Assembly (NCBI RefSeq): GCF_900111555.1
Contig: NZ_FOHZ01000001.1
Coordinates: forward strand, 124,001 to 188,000
Direction: 5' to 3'
From: Marinobacter segnicrescens
Lineage (GTDB): Bacteria; Pseudomonadota; Gammaproteobacteria; Pseudomonadales; Oleiphilaceae
Length of the DNA: 64,000 nt
The notes below the pieces were generated by a model that saw only the letters and a program-made list of their open reading frames with translations, did not search any database and was not told the origin of the DNA. The position numbers and the translations under genes are program-made. Position 1 is the first letter of the stretch. Each line of letters begins with the position of its first letter. Shown here piece by piece: positions 54,135 to 63,891 of the stretch.

Positions 54135-54923
54135 ATGTTCGAAAACCTGTTTTCCCTTGAAGGCCGCACGGCACTGGTCACCGGCGGATCCCGTGGTATC
54201 GGCAAGATGATTGCCGCCGGCTTTATCGCCCAGGGTGCCAAGGTCTATATCTCGTCCCGCAAGGCGGACCAGTGCGATGCCGCTGCCCAGGAACTCTCCG
54301 AGGGCAATGGCCGCTGCTTCTCCCTGCCCCAGGACCTGTCCACCGTGGAAGGCTGCCGGGAGCTGACCCGCAAGCTGCAGGAGCGGGAAGATCACCTGGA
54401 TATCCTGGTCAATAACGCCGGCGCCGCCTGGGGCGCTGACTTTGACGAGTTTCCCGAGCACGGCTGGGACAAGGTGATGGACCTGAACCTGAAATCGCCG
54501 TTCTTCCTGACCCAGGCCCTGCACGGTATGCTCAAGGCCGGCGCATCCGACCAGAAGCCCGCCAAGGTGATCAACATCGCCTCCATTGACGGCATCCGCC
54601 TCAACCCATGGGAAACCTACTCCTACCACGCCTCCAAGTCTGGCCTGATTTTCCTGACCCGCCGCATCGCTGCACGCCTGGTACAGGATCGCATCGTGGT
54701 CAGCGGCATTGCCCCGGGCCCGTTCCCGTCAGAAATGAACCGGGATGCCCGCGATAACGGGGATGAAGTCGCCCACAAGACCCCTCTGGGGCGGGTTGGC
54801 AACGACGAGGATATGGCCGGTGCGGCGATCTTCCTGGCGTCCCGCGCCGGTGACTATGTGGTTGGCGACACCATCGCAGTAGACGGAGGCCACGCCTACG
54901 CCAAGCTGCCGTATACCGAGTAA
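54135..54923 (+). CDS. Short-chain dehydrogenase/reductase (RhlG-like)
   Basis: The protein has 262 residues from the ATG at 54135. The NAD(P) loop is VTGGSRGIGK, the structural motif VNNAGAAWGA, and the catalytic Ser-Tyr-Lys are in NIASIDG and SYHASKSG. The overall pattern is closest to RhlG of Pseudomonas (ketoacyl reductase-like), including GIAPGPFPSEM. The likely reaction is NADPH-linked reduction of a keto group. It is not near any lipid synthesis cluster, so the pathway is open. Confidence 0.9.
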   Translation: MFENLFSLEGRTALVTGGSRGIGKMIAAGFIAQGAKVYISSRKADQCDAAAQELSEGNGRCFSLPQDLSTVEGCRELTRKLQEREDHLDILVNNAGAAWGADFDEFPEHGWDKVMDLNLKSPFFLTQALHGMLKAGASDQKPAKVINIASIDGIRLNPWETYSYHASKSGLIFLTRRIAARLVQDRIVVSGIAPGPFPSEMNRDARDNGDEVAHKTPLGRVGNDEDMAGAAIFLASRAGDYVVGDTIAVDGGHAYAKLPYTE

Positions 54924-55028
54924 AAGTCCCTTTTGATCCCTGTCAGTCGCGGGGAGCGCCAACTGGTCTATCCTTGAAATGATCCAAAAGGTACTGTCAC
55001 TGCAGTACGGACCACCAAGGAGGACCGG

Positions 55029-57449
55029 ATGACGTTACCCACCGCGCTGACAGAGGACCAGGTTTACCACTACTGCCCCCCTGAAAAGCTATCCTTTGAT
55101 ACCACGGAAACCCTGGAAGACCTGGACCAGCCCTTTGGCCAGGAGCGGGTGCTCCGCGCCCTTGAATTTGGCGCAGGCATGGCCGCCCGCGGCTTCAACC
55201 TGTTCGTTCTCGGCCCTTCCGGTGCCGGCAAGAATGAGCTGGTCGAACGCTTCCTGGCAAAGCACTCCGCCACTCAGCCAGTGCCCCCGGACTGGTGTCA
55301 TGTCTATAACTTCGAGTCCTCAGACAAGCCCAGCGCCCTGGAACTGCCCGCCGGTCAGGGCCGGGAATTCCGCAAGGATATGCAGGAACTGACCAACGAA
55401 CTGAAAACCGCCGTCCCGGCCACCTTCGAAAGCGAGGAATACCAGGCAAGGTTGCAGGAACTGCAGGAAGAGGTGGCCCGGCGTCAACATCAGGGCCTGT
55501 TCGAAATCCAGCAGGAAGCGAACCGCAGTAACATCGCCATGATCACCACTCCGGCCGGGTTCACCTTTGCTCCCATGCGGGACGGAGAGGTCATCGAGCC
55601 GGATGAATACAAGAAATTCTCCGACGACGAGAAGGAACTCATCGAATCCAAGGTTGAGGAACTGCAGAAGAAACTGCAGCAGGCTATCCAGCAGATTCCC
55701 CGGCTACGCAAGGAAGTCCGCGAACGTATCCATGCGCTCAATGAGGAAATGGTTCAGCTCACCCTTGGCGGACCTTTTGGAGAACTCCGGGAAAAATGGA
55801 CCCACGTGCCAGCGGTGGTCGAACACCTGGATAGGGTGCGAAATGACATCGTAGAACACGCCGAGGCCTTCCAGGATGACGGCAACGGCCCGCCATCGGG
55901 CCTGCTCAATCGTTACCGGGTCAACCTGATGGTGGATAACGCCTGTACCGAAGGCGCACCCGTGATCTACGAAGACCTGCCAAACCATCAGCACCTGGCG
56001 GGACAGATCGAGCACCGGGCCCACCAGGGCAACCTGTATACTGACTTCACGCTGATCAAGGGTGGCGCCCTGCACCGGGCCAACGGTGGCTACCTGATCG
56101 TCGATGCCCGACGAATCCTGACTCACCCCATGGCCTGGGAGAGCCTCAAGCGGGTGTTATTCTCCGGTGAGATCCGTATCGAGTCGCTGGAACGGCTTTA
56201 CGGCCTGGTCAGTACCGTCAGCCTGCAACCGGAACCGATTCCGGTAAGCGTCAAGGTCGTGCTGCTGGGTGACCGGATGCTTTATTACCTGCTCTCCCAC
56301 TACGACCCGGACTTCCTTGACCTGTTCAAGGTTGAGGCAGACTTCGAGGATGACCTGGACCGGGATGACAGCAGCTATGAGCTCTATGCCCGTATGATCG
56401 CCACCATGGCTCGCTCGGTGCAGGCACGAAACCTGGACCGGGGCGCCGTTGCGCGCCTGATCGAACACGCCAGTCGCCTGGCCAGTGACCAGAAGAAACT
56501 CACTGCCCATGACCGGGTGCTAAAGGATCTGCTCAACGAGGCCGACCACTGGGCATCCCGGAATGAGAGCGACCTCATCACCGCCAGCCATATCCAGCAG
56601 GCCATTGATGAGCGGGATTACCGGGCCAGCCGGGTCCGTGAACGCAGCCTTGAACAGATCCGCCGTGGCGTGGTGATGATCGACACCAGCGGCGAGGTCA
56701 CCGGGCAGGTCAACGGTCTTTCCGTACTGCGCCTGGGGGCCATGATGTTTGGCCAGCCTACCCGTATTACCGCCACCGCGCGGCCCGGCAAGGGCCAGGT
56801 GGTGGACATCGAGCGGGAGGTCAAACTGGGGGGACCCATTCACAGCAAGGCGGTGATGATCCTGTCCCGGTTCCTGGCCAACCACTACGCACCCATGAGC
56901 GAACTCTCGCTCTCCGCCAGCCTGGCCTTTGAGCAGTCCTACGGCGGCGTCGAGGGCGATTCCGCCTCGGTTGCTGAGACCTGCGTGTTGTTATCCGCCA
57001 TCAGTGGTGTACCCCTGCGCCAATCCCTGGCAGTGACCGGTTCCATGAACCAGCATGGGGAGGTCCAGGCAGTTGGCGGCGTAAACGAGAAAATCGAAGG
57101 CTTCTTCAACGTCTGTCAGCAATCCGGCAAGGTAGACGGCCAGGGCGTATTGCTACCTGCCAGTAACGTCGAACACCTGATGCTGAACGCCGAGGTCCGG
57201 CAAGCCGTCAGTGAGGGTCGGTTTGCCATCTACCCGGTCACCCACATCAACCAGGCCATCACCCTGATGACCGGTATGGAGCCCGGTGAACCTGACGCAG
57301 ACGGCAACTTCCCCGATGGCAGCTTTAACCGGCGGGTCGCTGACCGACTTGCAGAGTTCGCCGAAGTCGGGCGCAAGAAGGACGTAAACGGGGATAACGG
57401 CGGCAACGGTAACGACAGCGGCAGTGGAGGGGGCGACGATGACCAGTGA
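55029..57449 (+). CDS. Lon-like ATP-dependent protease (AAA_32/LonB type)
   Basis: The protein has 806 residues. The N-terminal ATPase region has GPSGAGKNELVERFL, a Walker A with Asn where Ser/Thr is usual. A long charged helical insertion (~105-260) is probably coiled coil. The C-terminal Lon protease domain has the catalytic dyad Ser645 (EGDSASVAET) and Lys688 (VNEKIEGF), 43 residues apart as in E. coli Lon. It ends with a Gly/Asn/Asp-rich tail. Substrates are not known for this branch. Its stop overlaps the start of a universal-stress gene by 11 bp. Confidence 0.92.
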   Translation: MTLPTALTEDQVYHYCPPEKLSFDTTETLEDLDQPFGQERVLRALEFGAGMAARGFNLFVLGPSGAGKNELVERFLAKHSATQPVPPDWCHVYNFESSDKPSALELPAGQGREFRKDMQELTNELKTAVPATFESEEYQARLQELQEEVARRQHQGLFEIQQEANRSNIAMITTPAGFTFAPMRDGEVIEPDEYKKFSDDEKELIESKVEELQKKLQQAIQQIPRLRKEVRERIHALNEEMVQLTLGGPFGELREKWTHVPAVVEHLDRVRNDIVEHAEAFQDDGNGPPSGLLNRYRVNLMVDNACTEGAPVIYEDLPNHQHLAGQIEHRAHQGNLYTDFTLIKGGALHRANGGYLIVDARRILTHPMAWESLKRVLFSGEIRIESLERLYGLVSTVSLQPEPIPVSVKVVLLGDRMLYYLLSHYDPDFLDLFKVEADFEDDLDRDDSSYELYARMIATMARSVQARNLDRGAVARLIEHASRLASDQKKLTAHDRVLKDLLNEADHWASRNESDLITASHIQQAIDERDYRASRVRERSLEQIRRGVVMIDTSGEVTGQVNGLSVLRLGAMMFGQPTRITATARPGKGQVVDIEREVKLGGPIHSKAVMILSRFLANHYAPMSELSLSASLAFEQSYGGVEGDSASVAETCVLLSAISGVPLRQSLAVTGSMNQHGEVQAVGGVNEKIEGFFNVCQQSGKVDGQGVLLPASNVEHLMLNAEVRQAVSEGRFAIYPVTHINQAITLMTGMEPGEPDADGNFPDGSFNRRVADRLAEFAEVGRKKDVNGDNGGNGNDSGSGGGDDDQ

Positions 57450-58302
57450 ACCGAAGATCCCCGACCCGACCCGGCCCGCGGGCCGGGTGCTGGTGCTGCT
57501 GGACGGATCCCGCCTCAGCCTCGATGCCCTTGAAGCGGCGGCGGATCTGGCGCATTCACGCGGTGCCGAAGTGCTCGGCATCTTTGTTGAAGAGGTGAAC
57601 CTGTTGCGCAGCGCCGGTTATGGCTTTGCCCGGGAGGTGGGCGCCAGCTCAGGCCAGGCCCGCCCCCTGGATTCAGCCCACATCGAGGCACGGATGCATG
57701 CCCTGGCGGAACAGGCCAGGCGTTCACTGGCACAGGCCATGTCCCGGCGCGGCATTCCCCAGACGCTGAAGCTTTGCCGGGGCCAGGTAGTGCAGGAAGT
57801 CCTGGGCCTGGCAAGCCCGGAAGACCTTCTGGTTCTGGGCCGGGTGGGCTGGTCCGCTGCGCCGGGCTCGCGCATTGGCTCTACCGCCCGGTCACTGGTG
57901 CGCCAGGCCCCCGGAGACGTATTGCTTTGGACCCGTCCCCGCCAGCGACCGCAAGGCCGGGTCGTGGTCCTGCTCAATCACGACCAGGGGGCCAACCACC
58001 GGGCTGTACGCGTGGGAGCCGACCTTGCCCTGCAGTACCATCAGCCGCTCTCGGTCCTGGTTCGTACCACGAATGGCGACCATCAGCGGGTCACTGAAGA
58101 CCTGTTGAGCTATCTGCAGCAACAGGGTATCGCCGCTCGCATACGGCTACTGCCCATGGCATCGGCCAGTGCCGTGACGCGGGCACTGCAGGAAGAAGGC
58201 GCATCGCAACTGGTGATCAGCCGCACCTGCAGCCTGTTCAGCGAGCCGGGCGCCGACAACCTGCTGATGGAGCTAAGCCTGCCTCTGACGGTAACACCCT
58301 GA
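57439..58302 (+). CDS. Tandem universal-stress-protein-like
   Basis: The ATG at 57439 lies after GGAGG, inside the end of the Lon-like gene. The 287 residues have two Usp-like halves: GRVLVLLDGSRLSLDALEAA with LLVLGRVGWSAAPGSRIGST, and GRVVVLLNHDQGANHRAVRV with a shorter end. The first half keeps a weak ATP-loop pattern, the second does not. It is probably a stress-linked adaptor co-translated with the protease. The exact role is unknown. Confidence 0.8.
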   Translation: MTSEPKIPDPTRPAGRVLVLLDGSRLSLDALEAAADLAHSRGAEVLGIFVEEVNLLRSAGYGFAREVGASSGQARPLDSAHIEARMHALAEQARRSLAQAMSRRGIPQTLKLCRGQVVQEVLGLASPEDLLVLGRVGWSAAPGSRIGSTARSLVRQAPGDVLLWTRPRQRPQGRVVVLLNHDQGANHRAVRVGADLALQYHQPLSVLVRTTNGDHQRVTEDLLSYLQQQGIAARIRLLPMASASAVTRALQEEGASQLVISRTCSLFSEPGADNLLMELSLPLTVTP

Positions 58303-58425
58303 TCCGGACAGGCCGATTCGCTATAAATTGACCTGACAAGGGCGTTGAGCAGCCCGCATGTGATAGCGTTGTTGAGTCGGGCAGCTCACGGCTGCCCTCC
58401 ATTCACGACGGTAACGGAGGCGCAC

Positions 58426-60045
58426 GTGCTAGAACGGCTGCAACGCCGGCTCGGCCTGCAGACCATTCCCGGGGTGTTCTTTACCTCGGCGGGTATTGCC
58501 ATTGTGTTTGTTGCCCTGGCCATTCCCTTCGACCAGGAAGTGGCTATCCGGTTTGGCGACCTGACCGGCTGGGTTGCCCGCAATATGGGCTGGTTCTATA
58601 TCCTGTCAGTCAGTTCGCTGCTGATTTTCCTGCTGGCGCTGGCCATGAGTCGCTACGGCCGCATCCGTCTGGGCGCGGATGACAGCCGGCCGGATTACTC
58701 CAACCTTACCTGGTTCACCATGCTGTTCGCCGCCGGCATTGGCACCATCCTGATGTTCTGGGGTGTGGCCGAGCCGGTCTCCCACTTTTCCAGTCCCCCG
58801 TTCGATGGCGTGGAACCCCGCTCTGAACGGGCAGCCAGCGACGCCATGACCCTGGCGCTCTACCACTTTGGCTTGCACACCTGGACCATCTTCGCCATGC
58901 CCGGGCTGGCCATTGGTTACTTTGCCTACCGCCACAACCTCCCGATGCGGATCAGCAGCCTGTTCTACCCGATCCTCGGAGAGAAAACGTTCGGCCCCTG
59001 GGGCTGGACGGTGGACGTCATCGCCGTACTGGGAACCCTGTTTGGTGTCGCCACCTCCCTGGGCCTCGGAACACTTCAGTTGAACAGCGGTCTCAACTAC
59101 CTGTTCGGAGTGCCCGTCAGTGGCCTCGTCCAGGTAGTGCTGATCACGGTGATTGCCAGTATTGCCGCAACCTCTGTCGCGCTCGGTCTGGACAAGGGCG
59201 TGCGCCGCCTCTCGCAGCTCAATATCGTGCTCGCCATCGTATTGATCGGATTTGTGGCAATCGTCGGCCCCACCGTCTTTATCGCCGAGGGAATGGTGCA
59301 AAGTGTGGGCGACTACCTCCATGCCCTTCCCTGGCTCGCCTTCTGGACCGAAACCTTTCGCGAGAGCGACTGGCAGCGCCAGTGGACCCTGTTCTATTGG
59401 GCCTGGACCATTTCCTGGGCGCCCTACGTCGGCATCTTCATTGCCCGGATCTCCCGGGGGCGAACCATCCGTGAATTCGTGGCCGGTGTACTCTTCGCGC
59501 CAACGGCCTTTACCCTCGTGTGGTTCGGCGTCTTCGGCCTGTCCGCCATCCAGGTGGAATCCGGCGGTGGGGTGGCCCTCGCACAGCAGGTTCAGCAGGA
59601 CCCCTCAGTAGCCATCTTTGCGTTCCTTGAGGCATTCCCGTTGGCAGAGGCAGCGTCCGCGCTCAGCGTGGTGATTATCGTCATTTTCTTTACGACCTCA
59701 TCGGATTCTGCCTCACTGGTGATTGACCTGCTCACCCGTCGGGAAGACCAGCCGTCACTGATACGGCAACGCATATTCTGGGCAGCTGCCCAGGGGGTAA
59801 TTGCGGCCACACTGCTACTGGCTGGGGGTCTGGATGCCCTGCAGAACGTCATCACCTCACTGGGACTGCCATTCTGTGTCCTACTCATTTTCATGGCGGT
59901 TGCCCTGTACCGGGCCCTCCATGCCGACTACCGGGGCTACAGCATTGACGAACTGGTAAAAGGCCAGGCCTATCCGGAAGTGGAAGCCGTACCGCCCCAA
60001 CCAAAGGAGACCGACTATGTACCGGAAGCTACTGATCGCGATTGA
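58426..60045 (+). CDS. BCCT family transporter
   Basis: A GTG at 58426 is used because GGAGG lies 5 bases upstream; the TTG 27 codons earlier has no support. The 539 residues hold twelve membrane segments and the family mark FIARISRGRTIREF. The aromatic box reads YWAWTISWAPYVG, close to BetP/BetT but with Thr for one Trp. It probably imports betaine, choline or a related osmolyte with a cation. Its end overlaps the next Usp gene by 29 bp, a tight coupling. Confidence 0.92.
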   Translation: MLERLQRRLGLQTIPGVFFTSAGIAIVFVALAIPFDQEVAIRFGDLTGWVARNMGWFYILSVSSLLIFLLALAMSRYGRIRLGADDSRPDYSNLTWFTMLFAAGIGTILMFWGVAEPVSHFSSPPFDGVEPRSERAASDAMTLALYHFGLHTWTIFAMPGLAIGYFAYRHNLPMRISSLFYPILGEKTFGPWGWTVDVIAVLGTLFGVATSLGLGTLQLNSGLNYLFGVPVSGLVQVVLITVIASIAATSVALGLDKGVRRLSQLNIVLAIVLIGFVAIVGPTVFIAEGMVQSVGDYLHALPWLAFWTETFRESDWQRQWTLFYWAWTISWAPYVGIFIARISRGRTIREFVAGVLFAPTAFTLVWFGVFGLSAIQVESGGGVALAQQVQQDPSVAIFAFLEAFPLAEAASALSVVIIVIFFTTSSDSASLVIDLLTRREDQPSLIRQRIFWAAAQGVIAATLLLAGGLDALQNVITSLGLPFCVLLIFMAVALYRALHADYRGYSIDELVKGQAYPEVEAVPPQPKETDYVPEATDRD

Positions 60046-60487
60046 CCCGGAAGACGACGGTGAAGGCAAGCGTGCGCTGGAAGCGGCGCTGGCATTGCTG
60101 GATGAGACTGGCGAGCTCCACCTGGCCAGCGTGTATCAGCCTGTCAGCGGCGGCTTCTTCCCGCATGTCACCGAAGAGGCCCCTGAAGAAAAGGAGACAA
60201 GGGTACGGGAGAAGCTTGACCTCCTTGCCCGCAAGTACCTGCCACTGAACCGAAGCGCCAGTCTTCACGTAGTGGCGGGTGCAGCTGGCGAGAAACTCGT
60301 GGCGCTGGCCGCACAGCTATGCGTTGACCTGGTCATACTGGTATCCAGGGGCAGCAGTGGCTACTGGCCCCTGCGAAAAGCTACCGTAGAGTATGTGACG
60401 GTCAACGCCAACTGCGCTGTACTGGTATTGCCCGAGATTAACAGGAACGGAAAAGAGGAAGTGGACGAGCCTGGCCAGACAGGCTAA
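60017..60487 (+). CDS. Universal stress protein (UspA family)
   Basis: This 156-residue single domain begins MYRKLLIAIDPEDDGEG. The helix pattern is typical, and the C-terminal G-2x-G-9x-G-type ATP loop is partly recognisable as LVSRGSSGYWPLRKATVEYV. It overlaps the BCCT gene, as UspA partners of osmolyte carriers such as TeaD do. It may therefore modulate transport, although no interaction is shown. Confidence 0.88.
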   Translation: MYRKLLIAIDPEDDGEGKRALEAALALLDETGELHLASVYQPVSGGFFPHVTEEAPEEKETRVREKLDLLARKYLPLNRSASLHVVAGAAGEKLVALAAQLCVDLVILVSRGSSGYWPLRKATVEYVTVNANCAVLVLPEINRNGKEEVDEPGQTG

Positions 60488-60625
60488 GGCCGCACCGGGC
60501 AGTTTTTCTATCCGCATAGCCGATTTATACTGTTCGGCTACATCAGAGCGCCCTCGTCAACCGTTTGTGATACCCATCTGTCGCTGAGCTACCATCGGCG
60601 TTTATTTACAGGAGTTATCAGACCG

Positions 60626-62206
60626 ATGAGCCAGCTGTATTTCTCACCCATGCTCCTTGGGCTCTGCCTGCTGGTTGCCGTCGCCATTGCGGCAACCGCG
60701 TTGTGGCGCATGTCGAGACCCTACGCCGGCCCCGGGTTCTGGATGGCCGGTTGCTGGTCACTGATCGGCGGCATCGTCTTCTTTATCGGTTTCATGGTTA
60801 CCGGCAACCCCGTACTGAATGTATTGGGTAACGCGGGACAACTTGCCGGTGAGGCCATATTCCTGCTGGGCATTTTCCGGTTTATGGGCCGCCCCTTGCC
60901 CTGGTGGATTGTTGCCGCCAGCGTGGGCACCATGGTGGCCTTCAATATCCACTACTGGGTTTACTCCGGAAACTCCGATTTCCTGATGGGCGTTTATTCC
61001 ACTATTGCGGGACTTTTGCCAATGCAGGCCATCTGGCTGCTGATCAAGGCCAGGAACGATACGGTGACTCGCCCCGCACGCCTCCTGGTTGGGCTGAGCC
61101 TGCTGGTTTACTCGGTGGTCACCCTGATGCGGGGTGCCCTGGGGTACCTGGACTGGTGGCAGGGCAAACCCTACCAGATGCCCTATGAGTCCTTCAGTTA
61201 CCTACTGCCCTACAACTTTGCAATTCCGGCCCTTGTCATGGGCTTTATTGGCGTGACGCTCATGACCATGCAGCGAATCCTCGCCCAGAGCGAGCGCCAC
61301 GCTGTCGAAGCCCGGCAAAGTGCCGAACGCTTCGAGCGGCTAATGTCCGCTTCCACGTCAGGCGTAGCCATTCTCAGGGACAAGGTTATCACCGATGCCA
61401 ACACCGGCCTGGAACAGCTGACAGGGCTCAATCGCGACCAGTTGCTGGGCCTGCCCGTCAGTGGATTGTTCAGCGCCAGCAGCCAGGTCAGACTCAGGGG
61501 TTACCTCAATCAGGGCGGTGTCCGTCAGCAGGACCTGTTGGCAGTCCACAGAGACAATGGCCCCTTTGACTGCGAAATCACCCTCTCTCCCATCGGGAAC
61601 GGCGAGTCACAAAGCATTCTGGAGCTCCGCGATATCAGCCACCACAAAGCCCTCGAAAACCAGCTGAACCAGCTGGCCACCAGGGACTCGCTGACTGGAA
61701 CCCTCAACCGGCGAGCCTTTGATACTGGCATTCGCTCTGAAATGGAGCGTTGCCAGAGATATGGGCACAACCTGTCATTTGCGGTTATCGACCTGGACCA
61801 CTTCAAGCGGATCAATGATCAATATGGTCATGGCACGGGTGACCAGGTCCTGGTGGCATTTGCAGAATGCTGTAGGAAAAACCTGCGCAGCACCGACCTG
61901 CTGGCACGCTTCGGCGGAGAGGAATTCGTCATCCTGATGGTGGAAACAGACACAGCTGCCGCCTTTCAGCTGCTTGAACGTATACGGGATGCACTGGCCG
62001 GGTTGGATATACCCGGACTACCCGCCACTCATACGGTTCGTTTCAGCGCGGGACTGGTTCATTGGCAACCCGGGGATCCGGCAGACCCTGAGCGCCTCAT
62101 GCGCCTGGCTGACCAGGCACTCTACAGCGCCAAGCGGTCTGGCCGTGATCAGATCGTCGCTGAGGGTCAGCCACGCCGGCAACAGCCGGCTGAGGCCGAT
62201 GAGTAA
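60626..62206 (+). CDS. Membrane PAS-GGDEF diguanylate cyclase
   Basis: The protein has 526 residues. About six or seven hydrophobic segments (~5-215) are followed by a PAS domain (~230-345) and a GGDEF domain (~350-515). The active motif is RFGGEEF, with the inhibitory-site RSTD nine residues upstream. It should make c-di-GMP in response to a membrane-associated cue. AGGAG precedes the ATG. It sits between the BCCT-Usp pair and an oppositely oriented Usp. Confidence 0.92.
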   Translation: MSQLYFSPMLLGLCLLVAVAIAATALWRMSRPYAGPGFWMAGCWSLIGGIVFFIGFMVTGNPVLNVLGNAGQLAGEAIFLLGIFRFMGRPLPWWIVAASVGTMVAFNIHYWVYSGNSDFLMGVYSTIAGLLPMQAIWLLIKARNDTVTRPARLLVGLSLLVYSVVTLMRGALGYLDWWQGKPYQMPYESFSYLLPYNFAIPALVMGFIGVTLMTMQRILAQSERHAVEARQSAERFERLMSASTSGVAILRDKVITDANTGLEQLTGLNRDQLLGLPVSGLFSASSQVRLRGYLNQGGVRQQDLLAVHRDNGPFDCEITLSPIGNGESQSILELRDISHHKALENQLNQLATRDSLTGTLNRRAFDTGIRSEMERCQRYGHNLSFAVIDLDHFKRINDQYGHGTGDQVLVAFAECCRKNLRSTDLLARFGGEEFVILMVETDTAAAFQLLERIRDALAGLDIPGLPATHTVRFSAGLVHWQPGDPADPERLMRLADQALYSAKRSGRDQIVAEGQPRRQQPAEADE

Positions 62207-62233
62207 CTTCACGGTAGAGTCTGGACTGCCCGG

Positions 62234-62653
62234 TTAACGCACGACAAAGACAGAAACATCCGTATCCTTCACCAGGTTGGCGGCGTTGGAATGGATGAAA
62301 TGGAGCTTGTCCCCAATACCGGGCACGTGCGAGGCCATGACAACCAGGTCCGCCCCGGTCTCCCTGACCGCTGAGACCAGTCGCTTTTCCAGCTCAACGG
62401 CAGTATCTGGTGAAGTAATCATCGACCAGGACGTGTCGATACCATGGTCCTTTCCCTGCTCCTCCGCAAACCGGCCAAGCTCCTCCTCCAGTTCCCGGGT
62501 ACTGTGCGCAGCCGACGAAGGCGTGCTGTTGGTAACGGTCACATAATGGAGGGTGGCCTTGTAGTGCCTGGCAATGTCGATGGCTGTGTTGAGCGCCTTG
62601 GACAGTTTCTCCAGGTGACCAAGGTCCACGGGTACCAGAATCTTGCTGTACAT
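62234..62653 (-). CDS. Universal stress protein (UspA family)
   Basis: This 139-residue domain begins MYSKILVPVDLGHLEKLSKA, after a GGAGG site; upstream in-frame starts are ignored. The C-terminal ATP-binding-like loop is DLVVMASHVPGIGDKLHFIHSNAANLV, followed by VSVFVVR. It is convergent with the diguanylate cyclase gene (27-bp gap) and is the third Usp in 5 kb. Confidence 0.9.
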   Translation of the reverse strand: MYSKILVPVDLGHLEKLSKALNTAIDIARHYKATLHYVTVTNSTPSSAAHSTRELEEELGRFAEEQGKDHGIDTSWSMITSPDTAVELEKRLVSAVRETGADLVVMASHVPGIGDKLHFIHSNAANLVKDTDVSVFVVR

Positions 62654-62942
62654 GGGCAGCCTCCTTTTGGTTGGCCGGGTGAATGGTCTGACTCCTCTCA
62701 GCAAGTCTAGACCAAGGCTACCGCTTGCATGGTGGTTAGCCTATGACCCTGATCAATCCTGTAGGTGATGAGGTAACCAGAAACCAGGGACGGTTTGCGG
62801 CGATGGCGTCTTTGCCAGCGATGGCCAGTGAATACTTCAGTGCTTTCGCCCAGACCGGGGAATCGACTAAAGTTAGCGTTCCAATAACGTCCGGCACCGA
62901 CCGAGGGTGCCGTTTGTGGTTCACCGACAACAAGGACAAGCC

Positions 62943-63863
62943 ATGGCCTTTGATACACCTCTCTACCTGTGTGGCCCACTTCGCGAGCCCCGGCAGATGC
63001 TGGCGGACCAGGAGTACAGCGGGCACACGTCCATCCACGATGACAGCATGGCCGAAAAGCTGGGCTTCCAGGCCGGCCCCATTGAAGGACCCACCCATTT
63101 CAGTCAGTTTGTACCGCTGCTGGCGGAAGTCTGGGGGCGGGACTGGTTCGAACGGGGCTGCTTCTCCGCTCACTTCCAGAACATGGTGGTTGAGGGGGAG
63201 CAGGTACGTGCCTTCATTGAGCGGCCGGCACCAGGTGCCACCCGGGTCCGGGCCTGGGCCGAGAAGGCAGACGGCACCCCTGTGCTGGAAGCCAGTGCCA
63301 GCCTCGGCCCTGGTGACGGCGACACCCTGCTGGACCAGCGGATGGCGAAACTGCGGGCTCCGGAAAAGCTGGTGATTCTGTCGGACCTCCGCATTGGCAT
63401 GACTGGAGAGAAAGACGAGCCTGTGCGCATGGACCCGGACCAGAACATGGGCAAGCTGTACCCCTTCTCCCTGAACCAGAAGCTCGAACGCATCACCGAA
63501 AACACCCCCTGGTACAGCGATGGCAGCTCGACCCCCTGGGGTCGGGCGATTATCCCCCTGGAGATGGTCAGTGTACTGGCCGAATACAGCAGCAAGGATG
63601 CACGCTTCCCGGTGAAGCAGCCCACTGTCGGCCTTTTTGCCGACCAGGAAATCCGCATGGTGGACGGCCCGCTCTTTGTAGGTGAAGACTACCTGATTCG
63701 CCGGGAAATCGTTGCCCTGTCAGAGAGCAAGCGTACAGAGTCCTACTGGGTACGATCACGCATCTACGATGCTGCCGGAGAGACCCTGAAGGCGGAAATG
63801 CTCCTGAACCACGCCACCCTGAAGCACTCCTACCCTCACTACGACGAAGAAGCGGCAGGCTAA
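62943..63863 (+). CDS. Hotdog-fold protein, MaoC-like
   Basis: The protein has 306 residues from the ATG at 62943 after AAGGA. The N-terminal half contains YSGHTSIHDDSMAEKLGFQA followed by GPIEGPTHFSQFVPLL, a hotdog/MaoC-like arrangement with the hydratase-type helix. The second half (~160-300) looks like a second hotdog domain. I cannot name the reaction. A terminator follows. Confidence 0.7.
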   Translation: MAFDTPLYLCGPLREPRQMLADQEYSGHTSIHDDSMAEKLGFQAGPIEGPTHFSQFVPLLAEVWGRDWFERGCFSAHFQNMVVEGEQVRAFIERPAPGATRVRAWAEKADGTPVLEASASLGPGDGDTLLDQRMAKLRAPEKLVILSDLRIGMTGEKDEPVRMDPDQNMGKLYPFSLNQKLERITENTPWYSDGSSTPWGRAIIPLEMVSVLAEYSSKDARFPVKQPTVGLFADQEIRMVDGPLFVGEDYLIRREIVALSESKRTESYWVRSRIYDAAGETLKAEMLLNHATLKHSYPHYDEEAAG

Positions 63864-63869
63864 GACCCT

Positions 63870-63891
63870 GGAGGCCCCACCCGGGGCCTCC
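63870..63891 (+). terminator. Terminator hairpin
   Basis: A 9-bp stem GGAGGCCCC/GGGGCCTCC (63870-63878 with 63883-63891), tight loop, just past the hotdog gene stop. Only a short T-poor tail follows. Confidence 0.65.

Noticed and set aside
62743-63375. 210-aa frame overlapping the MaoC-like gene
   Set aside because: It is out of frame with the supported gene at 62943-63863 and has no ribosome site or domain.
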